64,000 nucleotides of DNA from Seonamhaeicola algicola (lineage in GTDB: Bacteria > Bacteroidota > Bacteroidia > Flavobacteriales > Flavobacteriaceae): contig NZ_VOSC01000033.1 in the NCBI RefSeq assembly GCF_007997385.1, positions 775 through 64,774 on the forward strand. Reading direction: 5' to 3'. The translations under genes were made by a program, and so were the position numbers. Each line of letters begins with the position of its first letter. Positions within the stretch are counted from its first letter, which is position 1. The notes below the pieces were generated by a model. It had not been told where the DNA came from. It made no database searches and was given only the letters and a program-made list of their open reading frames with translations. Shown piece after piece: positions 55,149 through 64,000 of the stretch.

Positions 55149-56066
55149 TTATAAGTTATTGTATATGAGTACGCGCTCTGGATAGTCTGTAATAATACCA
55201 TCTACACCAAAATGTATTTGCTCACTAATTGCAATAGAATCATTTACCGTCCAAGGAATTAGTTTCATGTTTTTGGCTTTAATAGTATCTACTACAGTTT
55301 TTGTTTTAATTAATTTATAATTAGGGCTGTAAATATGAGGCGTAAAATTTAACAACTTTAAATTCTCTTTAAAATCGCCTTTACTTACTAAATAAGCGAG
55401 CGTTACATCTGGATATTTTTCGTGCATTTCGTTTAAAATTGCAGGATCAAAAGACTGTATATTCCATTTACCTGCTATGGTTTTAGTATTTAAAACCTGC
55501 ATAACTAAATCTACCATAACACCAGGTTGTGGCTGGTAAACTTCATATTGAGATGGCACCGATTTAATTTCAATATTATATCCTACAGGTGTTAGTTTAT
55601 GGGCGCTAACAAACGCTTCAATACTATCAATAACCTCACTCAATAATGGCTTATATGCTTTAATGCGCTTTTGCTCTGGAAACTTAATATTTCCTTTTAA
55701 ACCCACTTCGAATGTTTTAATACTATCGTAGGGCATTTGGTATAAATTGTACTGCTTCTCTTCAGCTTTTGAAATACTATCGCCTTGTGGCGTTAAAACG
55801 TAAAGCGATGACATGTAAGGCTCGTGAGATACTACCACTTTTTTATCTTTTGAGATAACAACATCTAATTCAATAACATCAACACCTTTTAAAATGGCAT
55901 TTTTAAAACCAATTATTGTGTTTTCGGGACTATGCCCGCGCTCTCCTCTGTGTCCTTGAACTTCTACTTTTTTACCCTGATCTATTTTCATTTTTGAAAC
56001 GTTTTCTTGTTGCTCTTTGCAAGCAAAAACGACTAGAAAAACTACTATATAATTTAAAATCTTCAT
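55149..56066 (-). CDS. glycerophosphodiester phosphodiesterase lipoprotein
   Basis: GDPD hydrolyses glycerophosphodiesters to glycerol-3-phosphate and an alcohol. The 305-residue lipoprotein (lipobox VVFAC, Cys16) has QGHRGERGHSPENTIIGF (H39, E48, N49), DVIELDVVISKD (E66, D68) and H81 in VVSHEP, the family's metal and acid-base residues; the C-terminus has PWTVNDS and GVDGIITDYPE. It is last in an operon that also encodes two phosphoesterases and SusCD, consistent with release of phosphate from phospholipid head groups or similar compounds. Confidence 0.95.
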   Translation of the reverse strand: MKILNYIVVFLVVFACKEQQENVSKMKIDQGKKVEVQGHRGERGHSPENTIIGFKNAILKGVDVIELDVVISKDKKVVVSHEPYMSSLYVLTPQGDSISKAEEKQYNLYQMPYDSIKTFEVGLKGNIKFPEQKRIKAYKPLLSEVIDSIEAFVSAHKLTPVGYNIEIKSVPSQYEVYQPQPGVMVDLVMQVLNTKTIAGKWNIQSFDPAILNEMHEKYPDVTLAYLVSKGDFKENLKLLNFTPHIYSPNYKLIKTKTVVDTIKAKNMKLIPWTVNDSIAISEQIHFGVDGIITDYPERVLIYNNL

Positions 56067-56079
56067 TTATAATATGTTT

Positions 56080-57672
56080 TTAGAAGTTAGATTGCTCTAC
56101 ACGATACGTTTTACTACCGTAATGCGTTTTACCAAACATATCTGTAGCCTTAACTTCAATAGTATGTGTACCTACACTTAATTTTGTTGAAATTTTACCT
56201 TTCCAGAGATGCGTACAATCAATAGCATTTGATGAACGTTTACCTGGTATTAAGGTTTCAGATTCATCCCAACTAACAATTTGAGACACATACGACGGGT
56301 CTGGCTCTGTGGTGTATTTCATAGCCTTCCATTCACCATTATCAATTTTATACAACACCTCATCGCTTGGGCTTCCCATGAAAAAATTCACATAAATTGC
56401 TGCTTTAGTTTTCTTATCCTTTGCCACAACTTTAGGGGCAAATATTTCCATTTGATGTGTTTTAGGCTTACCCGCCACTTTATAGTCTACACTGTAGCTA
56501 TTGCCATTAAAGTTTATAAATGCATAACCTTTAGGTGTGCCATCGCGCATGGTTGAAGTAGGCACTTTATTGGCGTCTAATTTACCCGAATACCAATCGC
56601 CGCTGGTAGTTCCTACATTATAATGATGGTGTGGTTTTTCTTGTGGCCAACCTTGGGTGTTAGTAAAAAAATCTTGACGCTGAATATGCGTGTGTGCCGA
56701 TAATGACAAGGTATTTGAAAATGGTTTTAATACATTGAATAACCTTTGGCGATGCTCGTCATTAAAAGTATCATTATCATCTGGTTCGCTTAACGGAATA
56801 TGCATGGCCAAAACAATTAAATGATCTTTTGGTACATACTTTAAATCGTTTTCTAAAAATTGAAATTGATCTTCTCTAAAGCCTCCCCAATATTTTGATT
56901 GGTTTCGTGGGTCTGGGTACAATACATTATCAATAATAATAAAATGAACTTTACCATAGTTAAATGCATAATTTGCAGGCCCAAAATGAGCCTCGTAAGT
57001 TTCATCGGAAAGGGCATCGGTTTCAACATCAAAATTAAGATCATGATTTCCTAATACATTATACCAAGGAATACCTGCTTTTTTGGTGGCTTTTATATAC
57101 GGATTAAACAAACTTAAATCATTACCAACTAAATCGCCCAAACTTAAACCAAAAGGTATATTTTTAATATTTGCTACTTCTTCAACAATACCCTTTGCAA
57201 AATAATCTACTTCTTGTTGTGTATAAGGCTGTGGGTCTCCAAAAATTAGTGCCGTAAACACCTCATTTTCTTCAGAAGCTATTAAAGGAAAATTTACGTT
57301 ACGTGGTAATTTCCCGGTAGCCTCAACACCTTTAAATTTTAATTTAGGCGACCCTTTGGGTTTATGAATGTAAAAAAACTGCGGCAAGTTATTAGCATTT
57401 ACAGCCACTTTGTAATTGCTTGGTTTAATAACCGAAATTATAGCATCGTTAGTTAAAGGCAACTGGTAAACACCTTTTGCATTTGTAAGCACTACTTCCT
57501 TACCGTTGGTTACTGCAACGTTTTCAATACCTTTTTCGTTGGTTTCTTTTTTTCCGTTGCTATTGGTATCATGAAACACATAACCCGTAACTTTATTTTG
57601 AGCTATTGTTTGCATTACTGTAACACCAAAAATTACAGTAGTTATTAATAGTTTTATTTTTGAAATTTTCAT
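56080..57672 (-). CDS. exported calcineurin-like phosphoesterase
   Basis: The 530-residue protein has a Sec signal (ending near TIAQ), a Metallophos_N-type Ig-like domain (about 27-100), the calcineurin-like core with GDPQ (about 145-148), GDLVGND (179-185), GNHD (208-211), LAMHIP (near 290) and SAHTHIQ (near 326), and a C-terminal beta domain (about 395-530). It is a paralogue of the upstream 661-residue protein with the same layout. Expected to cleave phosphomonoesters or diesters in the periplasm or at the surface. Confidence 0.93.
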   Translation of the reverse strand: MKISKIKLLITTVIFGVTVMQTIAQNKVTGYVFHDTNSNGKKETNEKGIENVAVTNGKEVVLTNAKGVYQLPLTNDAIISVIKPSNYKVAVNANNLPQFFYIHKPKGSPKLKFKGVEATGKLPRNVNFPLIASEENEVFTALIFGDPQPYTQQEVDYFAKGIVEEVANIKNIPFGLSLGDLVGNDLSLFNPYIKATKKAGIPWYNVLGNHDLNFDVETDALSDETYEAHFGPANYAFNYGKVHFIIIDNVLYPDPRNQSKYWGGFREDQFQFLENDLKYVPKDHLIVLAMHIPLSEPDDNDTFNDEHRQRLFNVLKPFSNTLSLSAHTHIQRQDFFTNTQGWPQEKPHHHYNVGTTSGDWYSGKLDANKVPTSTMRDGTPKGYAFINFNGNSYSVDYKVAGKPKTHQMEIFAPKVVAKDKKTKAAIYVNFFMGSPSDEVLYKIDNGEWKAMKYTTEPDPSYVSQIVSWDESETLIPGKRSSNAIDCTHLWKGKISTKLSVGTHTIEVKATDMFGKTHYGSKTYRVEQSNF

Positions 57673-57682
57673 GTTTTATATT

Positions 57683-59668
57683 TTAAACCATATTTAAAGT
57701 GAGTGCTTTGGGTCTTACCATATTTTCGGTGTAAACATTACCAAATCTGTCTGTTACTTTTATTATTAAAGTTGAATTTGCTGCGGCTGCAGTAACTTTA
57801 AAAAAATGGGCTGTTTTATTAGTTACAAAAGCACTTGTTGGTGTTGCTCCAGCATTTAAACGCAATGCTTCGTACGAAATAATATGTAACGGATCTTTAG
57901 CATTTACACGTGTTACGGGTAAGGATTGATTGTTTTCTGAAACCTCAATTTTCCATTGGGAATCGTAACCCCAAACATTAATTAACACCTCGTTATTGGC
58001 ACTTGGGCTTGCGTATGCATCGGCATAACTTTCTAAATCCGCTTCACTCGCATTGGGCGCATAATTAGCTGCTGTAATGTGAATGCTATTAACATCGTAG
58101 GTTCTAAACTGATAATCTTCATTGTAACCAATCCCTTTAAAACGCCATTGTATATCGGTATTATTTATCTGCCAAATGCCATATCCGCCAGGGCTACCGT
58201 CTTTACAAATATGGTTGTTAGCATATCCGCTTTTGCCGGTCCACCACCAAGTAGCGCACAAAGCTGCTGTGTTATGCTCCATGATATTTTGCTCTTCTTC
58301 TACAGAAAAATTAACATGCGCATGCCCAGATAAAACGTGTACTGTAGAAAAATCGGCCAGTGCACTTACAAGTGTATTGGCGTTAGATAAATCGGTAGCA
58401 TTTATTTGATTTCCGCCTGCATCAACCGTTGGATTTTTATACAATGGTGTATGCATTGCCAAAACAATTGGTGTACTTTTATCGGTTATGGTTGCTAAAT
58501 CTTTCTTTAACCATTCTATTTGATCGCTGGTTAGTTTCTCGTTGTAGTTACGACTACCAACAGTGCCTTGCGAACCTCCAGAATTAACATATTCTACGCT
58601 ATCTAAAACCACGTAGTGCACCTTCCCTAAGTTAAACGAATAGTATGTAGGCCCAATAATATCGCGGTATTTATTTTCGGCTTCCCAATCGTTAGCGTAA
58701 TAAGGATCGTTATCGTGATTACCAATAAGATTGAACACAGGTGCGTTTACCTTATTCATATACGGCACATACTCATTTAGTCCAAAATTGTTATCGTACC
58801 AATATGCATCCCAAGTTAAATCGCCTAAAGTTAAAGCATACACTTTTGTGCCGTTGGCTGTATATTTTTCTATGGTGCTATTAATATCGGGCAATACCTT
58901 AGTATTAAACTGCTCCAAATCGTTATTTCTATTAGCCAAATGCCAATCGGCTAAAGGCAACACAACATGATTGTTATTATCTACTTGAATAAGCGAAAAA
59001 TCTTTCTGTTCTATTGTTTCAACACTATTGCTTACACGTTTAAAAAATTGAGGTGCACTACCAACATTTGTAACCTCGTAATTTCCAGGAACAGAAATAA
59101 AAACAAATCCGGTTTGTTTTTGCGACTCTAAATAATAACGCCCTTGAGCATCGGTAACTGTAACCTCATAACCATCGGATACCGTAACATTTGCTATACC
59201 TTCGCCATTACTATAAACCACACCTTTTATGTTTTTACCTGCAACATCGGGAATGTTGGTATTAGCAATTACATTACACAAAACTTTACCTAAAAGCAAG
59301 CTATTGGTATTACGTGCAACACTGAGTGTATAATTTCCAGATTCAAAATTAGCAGGAATGGTAAACGTGAATGTGTTTTCTGTAACTTCAACTACCGTTC
59401 CTAAAAAAGTTAGCGAAGCAGTTGAAGATACAAACTCTATTGTATCTCCAACTTTAAATCCTTTTCCTGTTAATGTGGTTTCTCCTTCTCTACTTACATT
59501 TAACGACGATGGTATTGATACACCAGAAATATTTAACTCGTTATTCTCATCTATTAACACCTCATCATCACTCGTACAATTAAATAAAGTAAATCCTAAA
59601 CCGCTTACACTTGCAATTGTTGTTAAACCGCTTAGCTTTATAAATTTTCTTCTTGATTGATTGTTCAT
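57683..59668 (-). CDS. calcineurin-like phosphoesterase lipoprotein with IPT domain
   Basis: Domain order: a Tat-like signal (SRRKFIKL at about residues 5-12) that ends in a lipobox-like FNC (Cys31), an IPT/TIG Ig-like domain (about 46-134), a Metallophos_N domain (about 140-210), and the catalytic core with DWH (241-243), GDLTWD (282-287), GNHD (316-319), AMHTP (404-408) and SGHAH (447-451), then a C-terminal beta domain (about 490-661). The Tat route suggests export after folding with metal bound. Third from last in the phosphodiester operon, 10 bases before its paralogue. Confidence 0.92.
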   Translation of the reverse strand: MNNQSRRKFIKLSGLTTIASVSGLGFTLFNCTSDDEVLIDENNELNISGVSIPSSLNVSREGETTLTGKGFKVGDTIEFVSSTASLTFLGTVVEVTENTFTFTIPANFESGNYTLSVARNTNSLLLGKVLCNVIANTNIPDVAGKNIKGVVYSNGEGIANVTVSDGYEVTVTDAQGRYYLESQKQTGFVFISVPGNYEVTNVGSAPQFFKRVSNSVETIEQKDFSLIQVDNNNHVVLPLADWHLANRNNDLEQFNTKVLPDINSTIEKYTANGTKVYALTLGDLTWDAYWYDNNFGLNEYVPYMNKVNAPVFNLIGNHDNDPYYANDWEAENKYRDIIGPTYYSFNLGKVHYVVLDSVEYVNSGGSQGTVGSRNYNEKLTSDQIEWLKKDLATITDKSTPIVLAMHTPLYKNPTVDAGGNQINATDLSNANTLVSALADFSTVHVLSGHAHVNFSVEEEQNIMEHNTAALCATWWWTGKSGYANNHICKDGSPGGYGIWQINNTDIQWRFKGIGYNEDYQFRTYDVNSIHITAANYAPNASEADLESYADAYASPSANNEVLINVWGYDSQWKIEVSENNQSLPVTRVNAKDPLHIISYEALRLNAGATPTSAFVTNKTAHFFKVTAAAANSTLIIKVTDRFGNVYTENMVRPKALTLNMV

Positions 59669-59713
59669 TATTTAATTAAAATCTTTAGATTATTTTTTCA
59701 TCGGTTAAAAAAC

Positions 59714-61000
59714 CTACTCATATTCGGAAAAATGAACCGCAAAAATGCAGCGATTTACTTCACTACCATTATCTGCACCAGCATTAGGCTCCCATTCTGT
59801 TAAACTCCACAAATAATCGTACTCTGCTTCATAATACAAAGATTCCGAGCCATATGGCCAGCGATAACGCACAGTATTTGAAGCTCCATCTGTATATCTT
59901 GCTAGTCTTGCTTTTGAACCATAAGACTCTGATGGAGACCCCGAGCAGGACAACCAAGTTCTGTTTCCTTTTCTAAAAATACCTTGCATTCCATGTGCAT
60001 GATCATCGTCAAACAGTGAGTTTTTAGGAATTATTTCTTCAATTCCAGAATTAAGAACTGTTCCTCCAGAATCTATTGGGAAACCATAAACTTTAGGAAC
60101 AACACTAGAGCTCGAGCTCCCTGAAGAATATTGAGCCGTCCAGAGAGCATTACCTTCGTCATTTACTTGAATTGTTGAAAATGGATTTGCCCCACCATTA
60201 ATATCATAATATTCTATTTGAGGTAAAATATATCTGTAATTAAAGGCATATAAATTTCCGTTAGTATCCTTACCACATTTTGTGCTTGCCCCTGCTCCAG
60301 TTGACACTTCTATTATCTTGTTTAAATCGAATACTCTCATACCTAAATTTGTGCTTGCGATATATACTTTATCATTATAATAAGCTATACCACCGGCATG
60401 AATATTTAAAGGTGCATAAGTATTGTATTGTGTGTATTCACTAACAGAAGATGGAACCGAAGAATGCACCAATAGTATATGCCTGTATTTAAGATAAGTG
60501 CTCGAACTCGGACTAATATCAAGTAAGGTAATGCGAGAACCTTTATGATCTGAGCCTTCACGCCCGTACCAAGTAATTAAAAGGTATCTAACTCCATTTT
60601 TTTTAAAACCTGTTATTCCTTGTGGTCTCCATTCATTAGTAGTTTCATCACCACTGTTCCATCTTATACCTCTTGCTCTATTAGCTTCAGGCACATTAAA
60701 CCCGTAAACTTCTGTATACGAACTTCCACCTAAGGCTTCTCTATTTTTATTTACTTGTGTGGGATTAAGAAACGTAAAACCACTATTCACATAACTACTT
60801 ACATCACTATAGTTAACACTAATACCTGTAGCAACAGCAGAATAACCAATAGGTTTTTGCTCTAAAATAATGTTATCGTATTCAATTGCAGAATCGCTAG
60901 TGCAGCTCGATAAAAAAACACAAGCCAAAAACAAAAAAGAATAGATTCTAACATTTGAAGCAACACATATTAATGAATAAAAATTATTCTTTATTAACAT
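59714..61000 (-). CDS. secreted lipoprotein of unknown family in the phosphodiester operon
   Basis: The 428-residue protein has a long N-terminal leader and lipobox (FLSSC at about residue 33). It is beta-rich, with segments GITGFKKNGVRYLLITWYG, RITLLDISPSSSTYLKYRHILLVHSS, NIHAGGIAYYNDKVYIASTN and DDDHAHGMQGIFRKGNRTWLSCSG that look like propeller blades with His-containing loops. I do not recognise a family. It lies between the BACON lipoprotein and the phosphoesterase genes and may bind or process the substrate at the surface. Function is unknown. Confidence 0.8.
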   Translation of the reverse strand: MLIKNNFYSLICVASNVRIYSFLFLACVFLSSCTSDSAIEYDNIILEQKPIGYSAVATGISVNYSDVSSYVNSGFTFLNPTQVNKNREALGGSSYTEVYGFNVPEANRARGIRWNSGDETTNEWRPQGITGFKKNGVRYLLITWYGREGSDHKGSRITLLDISPSSSTYLKYRHILLVHSSVPSSVSEYTQYNTYAPLNIHAGGIAYYNDKVYIASTNLGMRVFDLNKIIEVSTGAGASTKCGKDTNGNLYAFNYRYILPQIEYYDINGGANPFSTIQVNDEGNALWTAQYSSGSSSSSVVPKVYGFPIDSGGTVLNSGIEEIIPKNSLFDDDHAHGMQGIFRKGNRTWLSCSGSPSESYGSKARLARYTDGASNTVRYRWPYGSESLYYEAEYDYLWSLTEWEPNAGADNGSEVNRCIFAVHFSEYE

Positions 61001-61011
61001 ATCAACTCTAT

Positions 61012-62235
61012 TTATGGTATAATTTCTACTTTAATATCATCTAAGAAAATGCGGTTTTTACCTTTACCCACACCTACAAGCGAAAAATCGCCACCAAGCA
61101 ACCTTAATTGTGTTTGGTTTGTTGCTCCGGTAATTGTGAAGGTATAAGTTGATGCGGCATCTTCCCAAATTGCAGTACATTCTGGGTCTGCATCATAATC
61201 TGGCCAATTGCTAATGGTAAAAGCTTCTGCACTGGCCGTACCAGGACCAACAACTCCTACTTTTAAAAGATTATCATCTTGCGTACCTTTTTTAGTTTGG
61301 TAAGGCACCGCTTTAAAGGTTACTTTTACGTTTGTTTCTTCATCAAGAATTGAAAATTTAGGTGAAATTAAATCGCCACCATAACCTGTTTTTCCAAGTT
61401 TTACAAAACCTGTTCTGGCGTACACCACTTGCTGATTGCTTGAATTTGTATTTGGTGTACTTGTCCAGCCTCTATCAAGCTCTTCGTCCGTCCATGAATC
61501 CATACGTTTTTCACCCGATGTTGTATAGAAAATAGTACTTCCGTAGGTTAACCAATCGAAATGTTCTTCTAAAACAATACTTCCATCAGATTGAGTTATG
61601 GTTATATTTTTTGTTAATGAAGGATGATTAGCTGATTGTATTGTAAGGGTAGCTACGCGCTCTGTACCTTTATTTTTTTCTGCAGAAAGTTTTATAAATG
61701 TTTCAGAAACTTCTAATTCTGAAATCCAATTACCGTTAGTAATTTGATACGCCCAATCTACATTAGCATTTAAGTTTATTTGAAAATTACCGCCTGCAGA
61801 TGGCACGCCTATACCTTCATTAGCATTTTGCACATTTATAAATGGCACATTAGCCGCTTGCTCAACACGAAATAAGGCAGGTTGTTCTTTACCATTAACT
61901 ACAAAAGCAAAATTCATAACTCTGGCATCAAACGTGTTATTTTCTTCAATAATAAATTTGAAGATACCATCATCATCTCCTTTATTTGGAAACGCTTTTA
62001 CCCAATTACCTTCGCTTTGCGCTATAATCTCCCAAGGTTGGTTAGAACGTACCACATAGCTTTGGGTTACCCCATTAATATCAACCGTTAGGCCTGTTGG
62101 ATTTTCTTCTATTGAAAAATAAGGTGCTTCGGTAGCTGTTTCGTCTTCACTACAAGCAACTAAGCCAACCATTAACAACAATAATGCCCATAATTTTGAC
62201 ACATTACTTACATGTATTTTATAAATTGTTTTCAT
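61012..62235 (-). CDS. BACON-domain surface lipoprotein
   Basis: The 407-residue lipoprotein (LVACSE, Cys28) has two BACON domains (about 38-128 and 132-215, with SNQPWEIIAQSEGNWV and ANVDWAYQITNGNWI) and a C-terminal jelly-roll-like domain (about 220-407) with GYGGDLISPKFSI and NRIFLDDIKVE. BACON domains are ligand-binding or spacer modules in Bacteroidota surface proteins. Its position directly after susD is that of a surface glycan- or substrate-binding protein (SusE/F-like). Confidence 0.88.
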   Translation of the reverse strand: MKTIYKIHVSNVSKLWALLLLMVGLVACSEDETATEAPYFSIEENPTGLTVDINGVTQSYVVRSNQPWEIIAQSEGNWVKAFPNKGDDDGIFKFIIEENNTFDARVMNFAFVVNGKEQPALFRVEQAANVPFINVQNANEGIGVPSAGGNFQINLNANVDWAYQITNGNWISELEVSETFIKLSAEKNKGTERVATLTIQSANHPSLTKNITITQSDGSIVLEEHFDWLTYGSTIFYTTSGEKRMDSWTDEELDRGWTSTPNTNSSNQQVVYARTGFVKLGKTGYGGDLISPKFSILDEETNVKVTFKAVPYQTKKGTQDDNLLKVGVVGPGTASAEAFTISNWPDYDADPECTAIWEDAASTYTFTITGATNQTQLRLLGGDFSLVGVGKGKNRIFLDDIKVEIIP

Positions 62236-62253
62236 CTGTTTTAGTATTATGTT

Positions 62254-63822
62254 TTAGTTATCGCTTTCTATAGCTTGTTTACTCCACCAAACTGGTGTTT
62301 TCATATCATTTTCACCATTCATACGCGTTAAAGCCTCTTGCGCGTTAGCATTATTAGTTGCCATTGTTGTATTTGGATATGCAAAACGTGTTGGTAAAAT
62401 GTAATCGTTAAACACAGCCCCACGACCAATAGTTAACTCTGGATATCCTGTACGACGGTATTCATGGTAAGCTTCCATACCTATCCAGAACAATGCTAAA
62501 TATTTTTGGTTTGCAATAAGTGCTTCTTTATTTGTTGCCGCATCCCATGAGGCTAACTCTGAAGTTAAAAATGTGTTTATTTGTTCTTCTGAAATTTCAA
62601 CAGGCACTTCACTAAACACACCTAATTCTGCCCATTTTTCAATAGAAGCTGTAACGGCACTTTCATAATATTGCTTAGCTTGAGCCTCACCACCAGGAAT
62701 AGTGCCTTTTAAAGCCGCTTCGGCCAAAATAAACTGTACTTCAGCAAAATCCATATAGCTTGCCGGCATTTCAGCTCTACAAAATACAGCTGTGTTTAAC
62801 CACGATGTTCCAGCATCAACTTCGCTTTGCTCTGCTTCTGTACAACCTGCAACAGTACCTTTCCAAACATTTTCGCCATTTACTAAATAATTCGGATTTT
62901 TTTTACCATAAATGGCCAATCGTGGATCTTCGTAAGTTTGATTTCCAAAATCGTCGGCTATAACCGTCATTTTAATAAGCTGTTCTGTTAATTTTCTTCC
63001 AGAACTTGTAAAACCATTTTCGTTAGTGTTAGCAAACTCACTACGATATGGGTCTGCTCCAGAAAACTGAACCGTAGCGTTGTCTGCATTCGATTCGAAT
63101 ATTGGATATTCACTTGGGTTATTAATTATCTTAGTTATTAAAGTTGCGGTATTCATTTCTGCTCTGCCACTTACACGACATAATAAACGCAGGTATAAGG
63201 CATTGTTAAATTTTTTCCATTGCTCCATGCTACCACCATACATACCATCTAAAGCAGGTTTAATAAACACAGGATTTTCGGCATATAAACTATTAGCGGT
63301 TTCTAAATCATTAAACATTTGAAGATAAACCTCTTTTTGAGCATCAAACTTGGGTTCGGCAGTTCCACCTTCACGCACTTTAAATGCCTCAGAGTAAGGC
63401 ACATCACCATACATATCGGTTAAATTAGACATATACAACACCTTTAATGTTAAGGCTATTGCTTGTAAAGATTTGTCGTTTTCGGCCACACTTAAATCGT
63501 ACATATGCAGCGCATTGTTGGTATAGCGGGCATAGGTATTCCAAACATTTTGCCAGTTTTGGTCGCCTATAAAATAGCGGTGTTCTTGTCTTGTTGTTCC
63601 ACCGGTAAAGGCTGTAAACTGTATTAATTCGTTATTCCAAAACCACGTGTAGTATTGCCAAGCATTAATACCGTTGTACAATAATGGTTCAAACATGCCG
63701 CTAGCTTTAATATCGCCAACATTTGTGCGGTTTGGGTTGGTATTTGTTTCTTCAAAATCTGATGTACAAGACAGTATAACACCAATTAAACCAAGGGTTA
63801 TTATTTTTTTTAAATAATTCAT
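62254..63822 (-). CDS. SusD/RagB-like nutrient-binding lipoprotein (SusD-like_2 type)
   Basis: The 522-residue lipoprotein (LSCTSD, Cys19) has the family features NTNPNRTNVGDIKASGMFEP, the TPR-like helices and MYGDVPYSEAFKVREGGTAEPKFDAQKEVY, then MDFAEVQFILAEAALKG near residue 355 and the late IGMEAYHEYRRTGYPEL segment. It is 10 bases downstream of the susC stop. It should capture the substrate of this locus, which by context carries phosphate esters. Confidence 0.93.
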   Translation of the reverse strand: MNYLKKIITLGLIGVILSCTSDFEETNTNPNRTNVGDIKASGMFEPLLYNGINAWQYYTWFWNNELIQFTAFTGGTTRQEHRYFIGDQNWQNVWNTYARYTNNALHMYDLSVAENDKSLQAIALTLKVLYMSNLTDMYGDVPYSEAFKVREGGTAEPKFDAQKEVYLQMFNDLETANSLYAENPVFIKPALDGMYGGSMEQWKKFNNALYLRLLCRVSGRAEMNTATLITKIINNPSEYPIFESNADNATVQFSGADPYRSEFANTNENGFTSSGRKLTEQLIKMTVIADDFGNQTYEDPRLAIYGKKNPNYLVNGENVWKGTVAGCTEAEQSEVDAGTSWLNTAVFCRAEMPASYMDFAEVQFILAEAALKGTIPGGEAQAKQYYESAVTASIEKWAELGVFSEVPVEISEEQINTFLTSELASWDAATNKEALIANQKYLALFWIGMEAYHEYRRTGYPELTIGRGAVFNDYILPTRFAYPNTTMATNNANAQEALTRMNGENDMKTPVWWSKQAIESDN

Positions 63823-63832
63823 AACTTATTTT

Positions 63833-64000
63833 TTAGAATGAAAGTTTAACGTTAAGTCCGTAAGTTCTTGTCATTGGAAACGTCATTGATTCAATACCTT
63901 TATATATATTAGAGCCATTTAGCATACCTGTATCAGGGTCATACTGCGGAAAATCTGTAATCATAAACACATTTGTGGCGTATGCACCAAAACTTATATC
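63833..64000 (-). CDS. SusC-like TonB-dependent transporter, C-terminal end only
   Basis: The last 55 codons are present, running off the window. They read ...DFPQYDPDTGMLNGSNIYKG and end MTRTYGLNVKLSF before the TAA at 63833, the usual SusC end with a terminal Phe. This is the first-listed gene of the operon on the minus strand, so most of it and the promoter lie beyond the window. Confidence 0.92.
   Translation of the reverse strand, partial: DISFGAYATNVFMITDFPQYDPDTGMLNGSNIYKGIESMTFPMTRTYGLNVKLSF

Overview
The window looks like chromosomal DNA of a marine-type Flavobacteriaceae (Bacteroidota). The base composition is AT-rich. Many genes encode lipoproteins with a Cys soon after the signal peptide. 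There are two SusC/SusD loci, and several families that are essentially confined to Bacteroidota (DUF4302, Peptidase_Mx1, GSCFA, DUF4230, DUF4136, DUF6252, DUF5522). Start codons lack Shine-Dalgarno sequences, and several promoters fit the flavobacterial TTTG-N19-TAnnTTTG form. I see no rRNA, tRNA, CRISPR array, phage or insertion sequence; almost everything is core or nutrient-acquisition DNA.

Layout. (1) 6-9340, minus strand: a putative porin, then a SusC-SusD-metallopeptidase-DUF4302 operon that looks built for peptide or protein scavenging, preceded by a 478-base regulatory gap with a duplicated promoter and an orphan terminator. (2) 9.8-24.0 kb, mostly plus strand: rnhB, a lipoprotein with a propeller-like C-terminus, an OmpA-type protein, a nucleoid-associated protein, DUF3124, lipB, a 52-residue Pmp3/YqaE protein, lysS, an MG2/TonB-plug protein, a barrel protein and a Spy-like protein. 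(3) 24.0-33.6 kb: hemL, a LysM glucosaminidase, a PLP deaminase-like gene, a small HEXXH membrane protein, DUF5522, DUF4136, a nuclease, an enlarged aromatic amino acid hydroxylase, enoyl-CoA hydratase, threonine dehydratase-like, rhodanese and DUF4230. (4) 33.7-50.5 kb: a two-component operon with a third small membrane protein, a PQQ-like propeller protein, DUF6252, GSCFA, alaS, an M23 peptidase, a MerR regulator, a LemA/TPM cluster, the GTPases der and era, and an FKBP isomerase.

(5) 50.6-55.0 kb: a 2-keto-3-deoxygluconate module (KDPG aldolase, KDG kinase, LacI regulator, FucP-type MFS transporter). Three related CG-centred palindromes are visible, one of them on top of the regulator's own promoter. 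This is the end-stage of uronate (for example alginate or pectin) catabolism; no lyase is present in the window. (6) 55.1-64.0 kb, minus strand: a second SusC/SusD operon carrying a BACON lipoprotein, a secreted protein of unknown family, two paralogous calcineurin-like phosphoesterases (one with an apparent Tat-lipoprotein signal) and a glycerophosphodiester phosphodiesterase. I read it as an organophosphate-acquisition locus; its SusC gene runs off the end of the window.

The items most worth following up are the phosphodiester PUL, the LacI/KDG operator set, the duplicated promoter and small transcript upstream of the first susC, the enlarged phenylalanine-hydroxylase family protein, and a repeated TTAGTTAGTT-terminator module.
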